Positions 1 through 7,945 are shown, counted from the stretch's first letter. The stretch is DNA of 64,000 nt from JBFLYC01 sp040756735 (GCA_040756735.1 JBFLYC010000003.1:1-64000); one strand, 5' to 3'. Made by a program: numbers and translations. Notes: generated by a model not told the origin, from the letters alone.

Positions 1-219
1 TGCTAGGGTGCTAAAACTAATTGGGTTTGACCTTGATGTGTTTACTAGGGTAGGTGGCCCTTAATTACCATAGGCTCTTCCCGAAAAAATTGACTGGGAT
101 AAATGTTAGTTCTTGTTGTGTAAGGGTGCGAAAGATCAGTTACAACAAATTTTATCTCTTTGAGCAATAATTCTCTTAAAATATCTTAGCGTTGCTTAAA
201 TTTACATGAAAGCACATAA
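1..219. other. No complete gene; possible 3' tail of a CDS
   Basis: No complete gene is seen here. In the + frame beginning at base 2 there is an open run of 20 codons ending at a TAA at 62-64, entering from the left edge. It could be the C-terminus of a gene that begins outside the window, but it is too short to identify. The remainder is AT-rich with no protein-like frame. Confidence 0.2.
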
Positions 220-481
220 AATTCAAAATATTTCTTTGCCCTGGTGATTACACCCATGTTTCTTTTTTCGGGAATATTTTTTCCCATTGATAACTTCCCA
301 GGCTTTATCCAAATTGCTGCCTGGTTTTTGCCTCTTTTCCATGTGGTAATTTTACTTCGGTCTTTAGTATTTGGAAATGTGGGGCTGTTTTTACTGATCC
401 CTGCAGCTGTATTAATCTTTACCATATTTAATTCTTTTCCCTTTTCCCCAGCGCTTAATGAGAAAAAGACTGGGAATTTAA
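220..481 (+). pseudogene. ABC-2 type transporter permease, 3' remnant with frameshift
   Basis: Only the C-terminal third of an ABC-2 (NodJ/DrrB-like) permease is left. The + frame reads ALVITPMFLFSGIFFPID, the usual loop before the last transmembrane segments, then a hydrophobic stretch. Upstream in the same frame a stop sits at 217-219, so the 5' two thirds are gone. Near 438-450 the frame slips by +1: in the shifted frame the sequence ends RLMRKRLGI followed by TAA at 479-481, the expected basic tail of these permeases, whereas the unshifted frame runs into an unrelated tail. No ATPase partner is visible. A dead fragment is the simplest reading; two sequencing errors could not restore the missing N-terminus. 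Confidence 0.7.
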
Positions 482-514
482 AAAGCCTCAACATACAGCA
501 AAGTTGAGGCTTTT
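482..514 (+). terminator. Rho-independent terminator
   Basis: An 11-12 bp stem (AAGCCTCAAC pairing with GTTGAGGCTT) with a roughly 10-nt loop begins one base after the stop of the permease remnant. The right arm ends in TTTT. It was probably the terminator of the lost ABC operon, and it could also act for the YvlD-like gene converging from the other side. Confidence 0.75.
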
Positions 515-541
515 CACATAGAAACAATGTTAAAAGTGGTT

Positions 542-892
542 TTAGTTTCTCAGGGGTTTCACAATGTTTTTAAATACACTGTCAAGAACCCTAATAAGTA
601 TGGCCAGTAAAAACGATAACCAAAATCCTGGGATATGCACACCCTTGATCATAGCATCCGCCAGCATGATTATCCATGTATTCACCACCAAGCTGAAAAC
701 TCCTAAGGTAAGAATATTTATTGGAATAGTAATAAGGAGCAATAACGGCCGCAACAAGAAACTTATCAACCACAAAACCAAACCAAATGTGATAATCTGC
801 GTAATTCCACTGGCTTCAACGGATGGAAAAACAGTCACCATTATATACAAGCTTAAAAAGTTAACTAATAGCTTCCGAAATTGTTTGTGCAT
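542..892 (-). CDS. YvlD-like phage-holin-superfamily IV membrane protein
   Basis: 116 residues, almost entirely hydrophobic with four predicted membrane spans, matching the 'mycobacterial 4-TMS phage holin' family to which Bacillus YvlD belongs. The typical central phrase is visible (LRPLLLLITIPINILTLGVFSLVVN, quoted here only for its L-T-LG-F core around residues 48-70). Its role is not known in detail; in Bacillus the yvlABCD genes belong to the cell-envelope stress (LiaR/sigma-W type) response. It is the last gene of a minus-strand operon with a DUF2089 protein, a SHOCT-like protein and a broken small ORF, consistent with an envelope-stress unit. Start ATG at 892 follows a plausible purine-rich RBS. 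Confidence 0.85.
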   Translation of the reverse strand: MHKQFRKLLVNFLSLYIMVTVFPSVEASGITQIITFGLVLWLISFLLRPLLLLITIPINILTLGVFSLVVNTWIIMLADAMIKGVHIPGFWLSFLLAILIRVLDSVFKNIVKPLRN

Positions 893-907
893 CTTCTAGT
901 CACCTGC

Positions 908-1233
908 CTAGAGAAACTCCGCTTTAATATATACATCTTCTGTATGTACCTCTACTATCTTCCACCCTCTATGTTTACGGATTTCATAAAATAGTTCATG
1001 TATAAGCTCAAAAACCAATCCTAAGGAAAAGTTAGGCATACAGACATGCTTCCCCCAACTTATTACGTTTTGGTTCCATCGTGGAATAAGCGTTCAAAAA
1101 GCCATACCCAATCTTCAAATGACTCCATCAGTTCATCTATTGCAGTAAAAGCAATAGGGATGGTAAAGCCCATTTTCCTGCGGTGTTTTATTTTTACCAG
1201 CAGAATTTTACTCAATCCTGCTTTAGTCCACAT
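908..1233 (-). pseudogene. Small conserved yvl-operon protein, interrupted by one frameshift
   Basis: Two minus-strand open frames join into one protein if a single base is added near 1085. The first starts at ATG 1233 (RBS AGGTGG six bases upstream, overlapping the end of the preceding gene) and reads MWTKAGLSKILLVKIKHRR up to ELMESFEDWVWLFERL, then stops at 1063. The second, in the -1 frame, continues IPRWNQNVISWGKH and ends HRGWKIVEVHTEDVYIKAEFL before the stop at 908. The joined product of about 108 residues fits small proteins of this operon type that end in a 'IVEV..GD..V.V' strand. I do not know its function. The break could be a real pseudogene or a homopolymer/assembly error. Confidence 0.6.
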
Positions 1234-1663
1234 ATACTTCCACCTGTATTCTTCCCTGCTCGGGATCGTTTACATCAACATCCACCAGTTTTCCATCAGA
1301 CAGTCCTTGATCAATCAATTGGATCAATTCATCAAAGTCGATTTTAGAGATATCAATCCCTTTTTGCTCCATCTGTTCCATTGCCTCCTTGGGAATCATT
1401 CCCATTCCAAAGTTAATAAACTTTGAGGCTACCTTGAGCAGGCTTAAAGGAATATTTACATCAACTTTTTTAACACCTGTTCCATCACCTGATACTCTTA
1501 CTCTCAAAAAACGCTCTTTCATATTAGCATCTATTTTGCCAATGAGCGTATTTTTCTCAGGTTTGTCTGCATCCTGCAGAGCGTTGAGTAATTCTAGTCC
1601 TTCCGCTGAAGAAATCTTTCCTTCCTGAATCATTTCAAGAATCTTAAGTTTTTCGTTTTGCAT
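1223..1663 (-). CDS. SHOCT-like / YvlB-N-domain protein
   Basis: 146 residues from ATG 1663, chosen because GGAAGG lies seven bases upstream; an in-frame extension to 1693 lacks an RBS. The N-terminus (QNEKLKILEMIQEGKISSAE, then GLELLNAL) is the short helical SHOCT/YvlB-N motif found in Firmicute envelope-stress proteins such as YvlB and LiaX. The middle region carries a beta-rich strand pattern (RVRVSGDG, DVNIPLSL) and the C-terminus an acidic strand pair (VDVNDPEQGRIQVEVYVD). No signal peptide, so probably cytoplasmic. It sits between the DUF2089 gene and the broken small ORF, overlapping the latter. Function is inferred only from operon type. Confidence 0.75.
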   Translation of the reverse strand: MQNEKLKILEMIQEGKISSAEGLELLNALQDADKPEKNTLIGKIDANMKERFLRVRVSGDGTGVKKVDVNIPLSLLKVASKFINFGMGMIPKEAMEQMEQKGIDISKIDFDELIQLIDQGLSDGKLVDVDVNDPEQGRIQVEVYVD

Positions 1664-1695
1664 TATAATCCTTCCCTTCATTATCTTAATCAATA

Positions 1696-2109
1696 TTACT
1701 TACCCAATTTACGAAGCTGCGCGGCGGCTTCCTGTGCGCTTAGCTCACCATTTTCCAATGCATTAAGTATAAGCTGCCTTTTTTCACTCACATTCTGGGA
1801 AACTCTACGCTCATCGGCATAATCCCCCATCTTATCAACACTATATCCCAATGCTTGTATAACACCTTCAAGCCTGTTGCGAACTGTAGGGTATGAAATC
1901 CCCAGTTCCTTCTCCACATCCTTGATATTCCCCCTGCATTTTATGAACACTTCAATAAACTCAAGCTGTTCATTGGGAAGTTTACAGAATTTGCAGCCCG
2001 TGAATTGTCCTTCCAAATTGGTTTTGCATCTCGAACACCCTAGACGGGTAATATTCAATTCGTTGCCGCATACAGGGCATTTACCCGGCGCTTTATAGTT
2101 CATCATCAT
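1696..2109 (-). CDS. DUF2089 family zinc-ribbon/HTH regulator
   Basis: About 138 residues. Two CxxC pairs near the N-terminus (CPVCGNEL, CSRCKTN) plus CKFCKLP make a zinc ribbon, followed by a helix-turn-helix-like region (KDVEKELGISYPTVRNRLEGVI) and a C-terminal SHOCT-like helix (LILNALENGELSAQEAAAQLRKL). This is the DUF2089 arrangement, usually the first gene of yvlB/yvlD operons and probably their regulator. Three consecutive ATG codons (2109, 2106, 2103) follow a GGGGTG; which one is used cannot be told. The AT-rich 2122-2265 upstream stretch presumably holds the promoter. Confidence 0.85.
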   Translation of the reverse strand: MMMNYKAPGKCPVCGNELNITRLGCSRCKTNLEGQFTGCKFCKLPNEQLEFIEVFIKCRGNIKDVEKELGISYPTVRNRLEGVIQALGYSVDKMGDYADERRVSQNVSEKRQLILNALENGELSAQEAAAQLRKLGK

Positions 2110-2265
2110 CACCCCGCTCACTGTTTAAAGTCTTTCTTCCTTGATTCAAAGAATACACCTAAAATAAAACAATGTCAATAAAAATATTAATATTTTTGAT
2201 TTAGACCTTAATATTTTTAATATATAAATTAAGGTTATTTATTTCTCAGTATTGTAGTCTTAATA

Positions 2266-2392
2266 AGGTCAGGGGACACACCTCCCTTAGCGCGTAAACT
2301 CTTGGTTTGGAGGAATGTCCCCAACGTAGGTCAGGGGACACACCCCAAGCGGACATTTCTAGAATTCTCACATCTCACATCCCAAAATGGAG
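2266..2392. repeat. REP-like repeat, left copy beside the scaffold gap
   Basis: 127 bp identical to 2493-2619. It holds one full 62-bp unit (2266-2327) and the first 19 bp of a second unit, then about 46 bp of unrelated sequence. The unit is an imperfect palindrome: GGGGACACACCTCC at the left pairs with GGAGGAATGTCCCC at the right. The same unit in opposite orientation lies at 55331-55454. Such GGGGACA-based palindromes are typical of REP elements served by RAYT (IS200-like) transposases; no RAYT gene is in the window. Confidence 0.8.
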
Positions 2393-2492
2393 NNNNNNNN
2401 NNNNNNNNNNNNNNNNNNNNNNNNNNNNNNNNNNNNNNNNNNNNNNNNNNNNNNNNNNNNNNNNNNNNNNNNNNNNNNNNNNNNNNNNNNNN
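2393..2492. other. 100-N assembly gap
   Basis: Exactly 100 N, the usual placeholder for a scaffold gap of unknown length. It is flanked on both sides by the same 127-bp repeat, so the assembler probably collapsed or lost a tandem array here. ORFs that read through the N run are meaningless. Confidence 0.98.
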
Positions 2493-2619
2493 AGGTCAGG
2501 GGACACACCTCCCTTAGCGCGTAAACTCTTGGTTTGGAGGAATGTCCCCAACGTAGGTCAGGGGACACACCCCAAGCGGACATTTCTAGAATTCTCACAT
2601 CTCACATCCCAAAATGGAG
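2493..2619. repeat. REP-like repeat, right copy beside the scaffold gap
   Basis: Base-for-base the same 127 bp as 2266-2392, starting at the first base after the N run. It may be a true second copy or a duplicated contig end. No coding frame of substance crosses it. Confidence 0.8.
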
Positions 2620-2629
2620 GAATACCCCA

Positions 2630-2770
2630 TCACCGCACCAGCTCAGAAATCCAGTTCCAACCGGGGAACTGCCAGGGCCATCTGTTTTCATCAGGCCATT
2701 CATCCTCCGGCAGGCCGATCAGCCGTTCTTGGCCGTCATAACAGAATAATTCATTGCAGGATTTTGTATG
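2630..2770 (-). pseudogene. Unrecognised GC-rich coding remnant
   Basis: On the minus strand an open frame without a start reads CYDGQERLIGLPEDEWPDEN, then a Trp-rich end (RWPWQFPGWNW, ISELVR) and a stop at 2630-2632. Its composition is much richer in G and C than the surroundings and looks like real protein. I do not recognise the family. The frame is lost upstream near 2770, so this appears to be the 3' end of a decayed gene carried next to the repeats. Confidence 0.35.
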
Positions 2771-2836
2771 GATAATGTTGAATTATTTATTGCATATTGT
2801 ATATTGTATATTTTTTCCATTTGGGAGGGATTGCAT

Positions 2837-3127
2837 ATGAGCTATACCCTCGCAAAATTGATTATCATCTTAGCGGTATATTTTGCAGCATATTTAGGAG
2901 GTTATAGACTTAGGCCCATTGTTCCATCAGGAATAAGGTTTAGAGCAGGAATTATATTTGGGATTATGGCTTATAGCCTTTGGTTTTTAGTTGCCTACCT
3001 TAATCCCATGTTGATGAATTACCTGACTGTTGGCGCAGGTTTAATCATCGGTCTTGCCCTTGGGTTAGCAGGATCCCCTTTTGAAAAACCCCATGAAAAA
3101 AATAGAGATTATCATTCAAAAAGATAA
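2837..3127 (+). CDS. Small membrane protein, unknown function
   Basis: 96 residues from ATG 2837, preceded by GGGAGGG seven bases upstream; the longer frame from 2768 has no RBS. Three hydrophobic segments (about residues 5-25, 33-55 and 62-82) and a charged C-terminal tail rich in Lys, Glu and His (KPHEKNRDYHSKR) indicate a small integral membrane protein. It stands alone on the + strand between the repeat region and the convergent GDT1-like gene. No family recognised. Confidence 0.6.
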   Translation: MSYTLAKLIIILAVYFAAYLGGYRLRPIVPSGIRFRAGIIFGIMAYSLWFLVAYLNPMLMNYLTVGAGLIIGLALGLAGSPFEKPHEKNRDYHSKR

Positions 3128-3220
3128 TTAATCTTCCTCTTTCTACAAAAATTTCCCATAGCGTTCCAGGAACATCTTTTTTTGTTTTATGATGTCACCA
3201 TTTACATAAACTTGCAGATA

Positions 3221-3718
3221 TTATCTGCTATTATTTTGCTGAATAGCTTCCTCTTTTGCAGCATTTTTATAAAGATAATTTATATAGCCAAATACTACAA
3301 AAGTAATTACAAAAATAGCTGCTACTTTAATATATACATTCAATATATATTGAAACATACCTATATATCCAAATAAGATAAAAATAGCAGCAGATACTAG
3401 TTTTACTGTTTTGTCTGGAATTTTCTTTCCAAGAACAACCCCAATTAGTATACCAATTATATTAGAAATCATCATGCCCAAAGTAGTACCTATTAGAACC
3501 CACCATAATGAATGGTACTTAGCCGCTAGAGCGACAGTTGCTAATTGAGTCTTGTCCCCCATTTCCGCAATAAAAAAGGCTATGGTTACCGTCCAAAAGG
3601 GGCTAAAATAGTCTTTTTTTTCTTCACCTTCTAACTTATCTCCTCTAATAGTCCATAATCCAAACAGGACAAAAGAGACTGCTGCTACTAAAATTGTTGA
3701 TGCAAACATTTCATTCAT
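3221..3718 (-). CDS. TMEM165/GDT1 (UPF0016) family protein, half-size
   Basis: 165 residues with one copy of the signature E-x-G-D-K-T (EMGDKTQLAT, about residue 52) at the start of a membrane helix. The family (Mn2+/Ca2+ exporters such as MneA-type proteins) normally has two such motifs in two homologous three-helix halves, about 190-230 residues. Here the N-terminal motif is absent: the frame has a stop immediately before the ATG at 3718 and nothing like the first half lies upstream. Either an N-terminal truncation or a natural half-size protein that dimerises. The first 25 residues match the third helix of the normal first half (SFVLFGLWTIRG), which favours truncation. Confidence 0.75.
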   Translation of the reverse strand: MNEMFASTILVAAVSFVLFGLWTIRGDKLEGEEKKDYFSPFWTVTIAFFIAEMGDKTQLATVALAAKYHSLWWVLIGTTLGMMISNIIGILIGVVLGKKIPDKTVKLVSAAIFILFGYIGMFQYILNVYIKVAAIFVITFVVFGYINYLYKNAAKEEAIQQNNSR

Positions 3719-3768
3719 TTAACCAAATCCCCTCTCACATATTGGACTTAGTACTTTCGAAAAATCTC

Positions 3769-3791
3769 AAAGCCTTGAAACAAAAGGCTTT
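3769..3791. terminator. Hairpin in the 3719-4004 gene-free stretch
   Basis: AAAGCCTT and AAGGCTTT form a perfect 8-bp stem with a 7-nt loop, followed by ATTTTT on the + strand and, a few bases on, TTTTT on the minus strand. It lies about 50 bp upstream of the GDT1-like gene and could be an attenuator for it or a leftover terminator. The rest of 3719-4004 is AT-rich; I saw no yybP-ykoY-type manganese riboswitch. Confidence 0.4.
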
Positions 3792-4004
3792 ATTTTTATG
3801 CCATTTTAAACTTCACCTCAAAAACACCTTATTTTTAACTTTATGCTTAAAACAGTAATATCATTAGATATATAGAGGTATTTGCTTTTAACATCTCTAT
3901 ATCGCTATATGCAACCATATATCAACCTTGACATTTGCAAAGTCGCCCCAAAATTAAAATGATGGGATTATTTTCCATTAATAACTTTTTCGGGGTGATT
4001 TCTT

Positions 4005-4300
4005 ATGCTTACTGTCAAGTATTCTCACAACCAGTATCAATGTTTTGTTCATGAGTTTCTAACTCGCTATTTTATTTCTAATGGTCAGCACATCACTATT
4101 TTGACTAGAGATGCCTTAATTCTTAAACTTTGGGGGGCTAATCTTGATGGCCCACTGTCTTTGGTGTATGACTACCCAGTCTTTCTTCGCGGTTTTCTAT
4201 GGCATCGTTCTGAGCATCAATATTTTTTTTAATCCTGTCTTCAACATAGCGAAGTGTGCTGGCGGCAGTCCTGCGGAGAGCCTGCACGTCCTTATACGGC
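4005..4300 (+). pseudogene. Transposase remnant, N-terminal part only
   Basis: A + frame from ATG 4005 reads MLTVKYSHNQYQCFVHEFLT and continues about 60 residues in the style of an IS transposase N-terminus (helical, ALILKLWGANLDG), then loses the family pattern after a run of short hydrophobic residues and stops at 4232. The following GC-rich 70 bp looks like further transposon debris. The preceding gene-free AT-rich leader with an RBS-like GGGGTG just before the ATG fits the 5' end of an IS element. The catalytic part is missing, so it is inactive. Confidence 0.45.
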
Positions 4301-4304
4301 ACAT

Positions 4305-5339
4305 TCATTTCCTTTGAGGTACCACAATCACATTTACTCCATCTGCTGACCTAAATGATTCGTACATATCCTCTGATATATATATTCGAAGCTCCTCATC
4401 GACCAATATAAATTCAAAACTGCTCAGTTTTTTATACAAGCCAAATGCAAATTCCAATCCACCTGCTAAGATTGCCGTTGATATAGCGTCAGCTTTTACT
4501 GGGCATTCTGTAATAACTGTTGCTGAAATTATTCCTTCACTTGGATAGCCTGTCTTGGGGTTTATGACATGATGGTATCTTTGATCGTCCTTAATGAAAT
4601 ACCTAATATAGTCTCCTGATGTATCTATTGCCATGTTCTCAATTTGTACTGACCCTAGAATTGCTCCAGGCTCCCTTGGGTGGATTATTCCAATTTGCCA
4701 ATAACTCCCATCTGGTTTTTTGCCAAGTGCATATTGGTTGCCTCCTGAGGCTATAAGGGCAGAATTTACACCAGCATCTTCAAATAGATTTAGTATCTTT
4801 TTGGTTGCATAACCTTTAGCTATTCCACCAAGGTCAATCTGCATGTTACTATCGCTAAATGTTATCCTATTATTTGCTGCATCAAAACTAATACCTTGAT
4901 AGTCTATATATTTAATAGTGTCTAATATTAGCTCGTCATTTGGAACTTCCTTTGCAGTCCAGTCCCAAATATCAACAAGGGCCCCAATAGTAGGATCAAA
5001 GTAACCGTCTGTTAACTCAGCTATCTCAACTGCCTTTGTTATAAGTTCAAAAACCCCGTCAGATACATACACATGGTTGTTAACTCTATTATTTATTTGA
5101 TATACTTCACCTGAACTTTCGTGCTTATCAAACAAACTATTATAACTAGTTACCAAATCAATTGCTTGAGCACTTAAGTATATATGACTCTCGGGAATCT
5201 GCAGCCCAAAAACAGTATCCATTGCAAAAAAGGCTTCTGTATACATTTTTTCGTTGTTATTTTTATTAGATGCACAACCTTGAATTAGCATTGCTGCAAT
5301 TATAACCACCAAAATTACAATGTGTTTTCTAAAAAGCAT
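4305..5339 (-). CDS. apbE: FAD:protein FMN transferase (ApbE), lipoprotein
   Basis: 344 residues. ApbE transfers FMN from FAD to a Thr of FMN-binding-domain proteins outside the membrane. A signal peptide ends in the lipobox LIQGC (Cys22), so the enzyme is anchored on the outer face. Family motifs are present in order: MDTVFGLQ near residue 40, DGYFDPTIGALVDIW, DLGGIAKGYATKK, IASGGNQYALG, IDTSGDYIRYF, HHVINPKTGYP and the metal-binding KADAISTAI. Length is normal for the family. It is the last gene of a minus-strand series with a NusG-II protein and a Gx transporter, and the rdhC product at 8955-10151 carries an FMN-attachment motif, so RdhC is its most likely client here. Confidence 0.93.
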   Translation of the reverse strand: MLFRKHIVILVVIIAAMLIQGCASNKNNNEKMYTEAFFAMDTVFGLQIPESHIYLSAQAIDLVTSYNSLFDKHESSGEVYQINNRVNNHVYVSDGVFELITKAVEIAELTDGYFDPTIGALVDIWDWTAKEVPNDELILDTIKYIDYQGISFDAANNRITFSDSNMQIDLGGIAKGYATKKILNLFEDAGVNSALIASGGNQYALGKKPDGSYWQIGIIHPREPGAILGSVQIENMAIDTSGDYIRYFIKDDQRYHHVINPKTGYPSEGIISATVITECPVKADAISTAILAGGLEFAFGLYKKLSSFEFILVDEELRIYISEDMYESFRSADGVNVIVVPQRK

Positions 5340-5430
5340 ATTTTTACCATCCTCGATTATAATATTTCAACTTATTAGGTGTGGTATCGCTGAGAATGTA
5401 TAAAAGATTGTTACTCCCTTGAGCATTTTT

Positions 5431-5781
5431 TTAGTGAAGTGATATAACAATCCTGTTAGGAAGACATACTATTATTTCCCCCGGAGATTTAATCCAACCT
5501 GTATGGGAGCAAATACCCCTTGGACATATTTCCTCAGGCAGGGTCAGTATTCTTACTCTGCCGTCATTTATTACTAAGGTAGCTGTATGACCTGAAGGTA
5601 AAAAGAGGTCAACATTTGTATTTTCTGTACTAGTTATTTGCCTTTCTAATACTATTTCTTTGTTGATAGTTACTTTTAATACTTTCTTTTCAGGCGCCGT
5701 TGCCCCATACTTCATCAGTAAGACTGTCGTAAGACATATTGCTATAATTGTCATAATAATTATAACTTCGTTTTTTCTCAT
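5431..5781 (-). CDS. NusG domain II-containing extracytosolic protein
   Basis: 116 residues: an N-terminal membrane anchor (about residues 7-24) followed by a single beta-barrel NusG domain II with the family's two-Cys signature CPRGICSHTGWI near residue 88 and CLPNR close to the end. Despite the name it is not a transcription factor; such proteins are regularly encoded next to ApbE, FMN-binding proteins and Gx-type membrane proteins in flavin-based extracytosolic redox loci (EetA-like in Listeria, to my recollection). The gene lies six bases from the Gx gene upstream and 92 bp before apbE. Precise function unknown. Confidence 0.85.
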   Translation of the reverse strand: MRKNEVIIIMTIIAICLTTVLLMKYGATAPEKKVLKVTINKEIVLERQITSTENTNVDLFLPSGHTATLVINDGRVRILTLPEEICPRGICSHTGWIKSPGEIIVCLPNRIVISLH

Positions 5782-5787
5782 TGTTAT

Positions 5788-6324
5788 CTACCCGTTAAAA
5801 AACTTGCTCGCATCATCATTTTGAGTTTCATAAGCTGGCATGTTAGATTGTTGTATTATTCTTTGTGAGATAAAGCCTACAATACAGCCAGATGGTACTG
5901 CCATTAAAACTAAGTATGGTAAAAAATAGACGTATGCATAACCAATAAAAAAATAAGCAACAGCCATCTGGGCAAGATTATGTAGTATTGCACCTATAAT
6001 GCTTAAAAAGACCAGACTGACACGAGCAAACTTTTTATAAATTAAATACATTGCCAAACCACTAACAACTGCCCCTGAAAAGCTTAAAAAATATCCGACC
6101 GACAAAAAAGTACCTAATAATATGGAGGTAAGCATTGTTCTTACTAGAATAATTGCTATTAAGTGTCTAAAGGCTAATTTGTATATTGCATAAATAGATA
6201 TAATATTAGCAAATCCCAACTTTGCCCCAGGCACTATTGGTACAAGCAACAAACTTTCAATATAACCTGTAAGTGCTGCTAAAACTGACAGCATAGCAAT
6301 GATAGAGATATCTTTAGTATTCAT
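5788..6324 (-). CDS. Gx transporter family protein (heptaprenyl-diphosphate synthase component I-like)
   Basis: 178 residues with five or six hydrophobic helices and the G-x-K-L-G-x-A-N phrase (PGAKLGFANIISIYAIYK) characteristic of the Hpre_diP_synt_I / Gx transporter family. The annotation as a heptaprenyl synthase subunit is historical; the protein is a membrane permease-like component that travels with NusG-II and ApbE genes in flavin redox loci (EetB-like). The C-terminal 30 residues are hydrophilic and unrelated to the core. It starts at ATG 6324 and is almost contiguous with the NusG-II gene, so the two are co-transcribed. Confidence 0.85.
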   Translation of the reverse strand: MNTKDISIIAMLSVLAALTGYIESLLLVPIVPGAKLGFANIISIYAIYKLAFRHLIAIILVRTMLTSILLGTFLSVGYFLSFSGAVVSGLAMYLIYKKFARVSLVFLSIIGAILHNLAQMAVAYFFIGYAYVYFLPYLVLMAVPSGCIVGFISQRIIQQSNMPAYETQNDDASKFFNG

Positions 6325-6665
6325 ATGTAACCTTCAATCTTCTTTTCAATTCCTTAACTTTGGTATTAAATTCTGCAAGACCATAACAAGTGGCAAACAA
6401 ATCAGCCTTCAATTAGTTTTTATGAATTTACAGAAACTGATATTAACCCTAGAACTAGAGTCAGCAATACATGATATATTTACATCTTTTAACAAATAAC
6501 TCTCATAATCAACCGATGTTTCCTATTCCGAAATCCTTAAAATTTAAAAAGTGCATTTGCTTCACCGTACTCTCTAGGGTTCTAATCCATACAGTCCATG
6601 ACCATCCAGTTATTGCATAGAAGTTTCCATCAGCTGAAATGAAAGCTGAAACTATATAGTAAAGT
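6325..6665. other. Gene-free stretch with decayed coding traces
   Basis: No intact gene. On the minus strand two short open runs have protein-like composition: one reads VSAFISADGNFYAITGWSW before decaying, the other is a 32-codon frame (TTG at about 6412) ending KELKRRLKVTYEY that overlaps the start of the Gx gene. I do not recognise either. They may be the remains of a gene between tatA and the Gx transporter, possibly the FMN-binding protein often found at this place, but that is guesswork. Confidence 0.3.
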
Positions 6666-6851
6666 TCAACTCTTTTTTTTGTCTTCTAAGCTTACTGCAT
6701 CTTCAACTTCCTTTACAGTTCCCTTAAACTCTCCAATAGCCTTTCCTACCATTTTGCCTACCTGAGGTAATTTCCCAGGGCCGAAGATTATAAGTACTAT
6801 CGCTAAAATAAGAACAATCTCCCATGGTCCAATTGGCATAATTCCAAACAA
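6666..6851 (-). CDS. tatA: Twin-arginine translocase subunit TatA
   Basis: 61 residues with the TatA/E layout: short N-terminal transmembrane helix (about 8-22) beginning PWEIVLILAIVLIIFGPGKLP, the conserved FGPGKLP hinge, an amphipathic helix (QVGKMVGKAIGEFKG) and a charged tail. GAGGTG stands eight bases before the ATG. TatA forms the pore that exports folded, cofactor-loaded proteins; the RdhA encoded upstream on the same strand has a twin-arginine signal, so a dedicated copy inside the cluster makes sense. No tatC is in the window. Confidence 0.93.
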   Translation of the reverse strand: MFGIMPIGPWEIVLILAIVLIIFGPGKLPQVGKMVGKAIGEFKGTVKEVEDAVSLEDKKKS

Positions 6852-7045
6852 TGTTTAAACACCTCTTTTCTTAGTTCTTTGTTTCGAGCTTTCTGTATTC
6901 TTACAATAATTTTACTTGGTAGACGCACTATAGATTAGTGGCTCCGCTTATCCAATCTTGTTGAGAACGCATATTCTGTGGTAAATATCTATGGGCAAAG
7001 ACCAGATCCTTACCTTTCCATTTGAGTACTTATTTAGTTTAATAA

Positions 7046-7945
7046 CTAATAGTTTATTACAAGTATTAAGCCAGCAAATACCAAAATCGATCCAAGAACT
7101 AATCTTGAATTTATTGCTTCATATTTCCTAATTACCAGAGAGCTTAATAGTATAGTTATAAGAACTTCAGTTATAACTAATACATTAGCTTTTGAAACAG
7201 TAGTAAGCCTCAGTGCTAAAAAAAATACATATAGACCCAAACCCGAGAAAACTCCACAATATATGAAATTAATATTGTAACTATGTACTATCTTATCTAT
7301 AAATTCTTTTTTTTCCACATATCCTACATAAGTAATAATACAAACTAAAGCAGTAAATGCTCCAGTAGCAAACCCTATTTCGGAGGAAGGGATAAATTCT
7401 AGTCCAACCTTTCTCAAAATATTGCCTAAAGAAAAAGCTAAAGCAGTTAATAGTCCAAAAGCAACTCCCCTTTTAATATTTCCTTTGGTGTATAATATTT
7501 CATCATTGCTCCCTTGTGTGCTGTAAATTACAACTATTAAACCAAGTAATACTGTAACTGTCCCGCACAAAGCTAAAATACTCATATATTCGTGTAGGAA
7601 CATACTACCAATTGTTATAGTGAATACCGGGGAAATGACTTTAAATGAAGTTGATCTACTTGCGCCAATATGCTCCATACATATCATTCTAAAAAATCTA
7701 GCAAGAATTGACGATACTACACCGGCTAAACTAAAATAAATTATACCCAAATAGTTAATTGTGGGAATAGCACCTGAAAGTGAGGCAATAAAAACCATGC
7801 AAACACCTAACAGAGTATGCACAAGAATTATCAAGAATAATCCGGCAATGATGTTCCCTTGAATTAACCCTAATCTCATATAAATTGTACTTATAGCAAA
7901 TAAAAGTGCTGCTACTAAGGCAAGGAAATTCCCTAATATTTCCAT
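7046..7945 (-). CDS. EamA/DMT-family transporter
   Basis: 299 residues, ten predicted membrane helices in two homologous five-helix halves as usual for the drug/metabolite transporter EamA family. The internal repeat is visible as the paired phrases SRSTSFKVISPVFTITIGSM (first half end) and SKANVLVITEVLITILLSSL (second half end). Substrate cannot be told. Location between rdhK and tatA suggests a part in the dehalogenation locus, perhaps uptake or export of a cofactor precursor or product, which is inference only. A candidate RdhK operator and a -10 element lie upstream at 8097-8141. Confidence 0.8.
   Translation of the reverse strand: MEILGNFLALVAALLFAISTIYMRLGLIQGNIIAGLFLIILVHTLLGVCMVFIASLSGAIPTINYLGIIYFSLAGVVSSILARFFRMICMEHIGASRSTSFKVISPVFTITIGSMFLHEYMSILALCGTVTVLLGLIVVIYSTQGSNDEILYTKGNIKRGVAFGLLTALAFSLGNILRKVGLEFIPSSEIGFATGAFTALVCIITYVGYVEKKEFIDKIVHSYNINFIYCGVFSGLGLYVFFLALRLTTVSKANVLVITEVLITILLSSLVIRKYEAINSRLVLGSILVFAGLILVINY

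Noticed and set aside
2266..2619. Repeats flanking the gap as a CRISPR array
   Set aside because: The units are 62-bp palindromic, directly abutting in the second locus, with no spacer pattern and no cas gene.
2302..2741. Open frames through the N run and the repeats
   Set aside because: They read through unknown bases and REP-like units; no protein-like composition or RBS.
3719..3900. Manganese (yybP-ykoY) riboswitch upstream of the GDT1-like gene
   Set aside because: A hairpin is present but the conserved core sequences were not seen on either strand.
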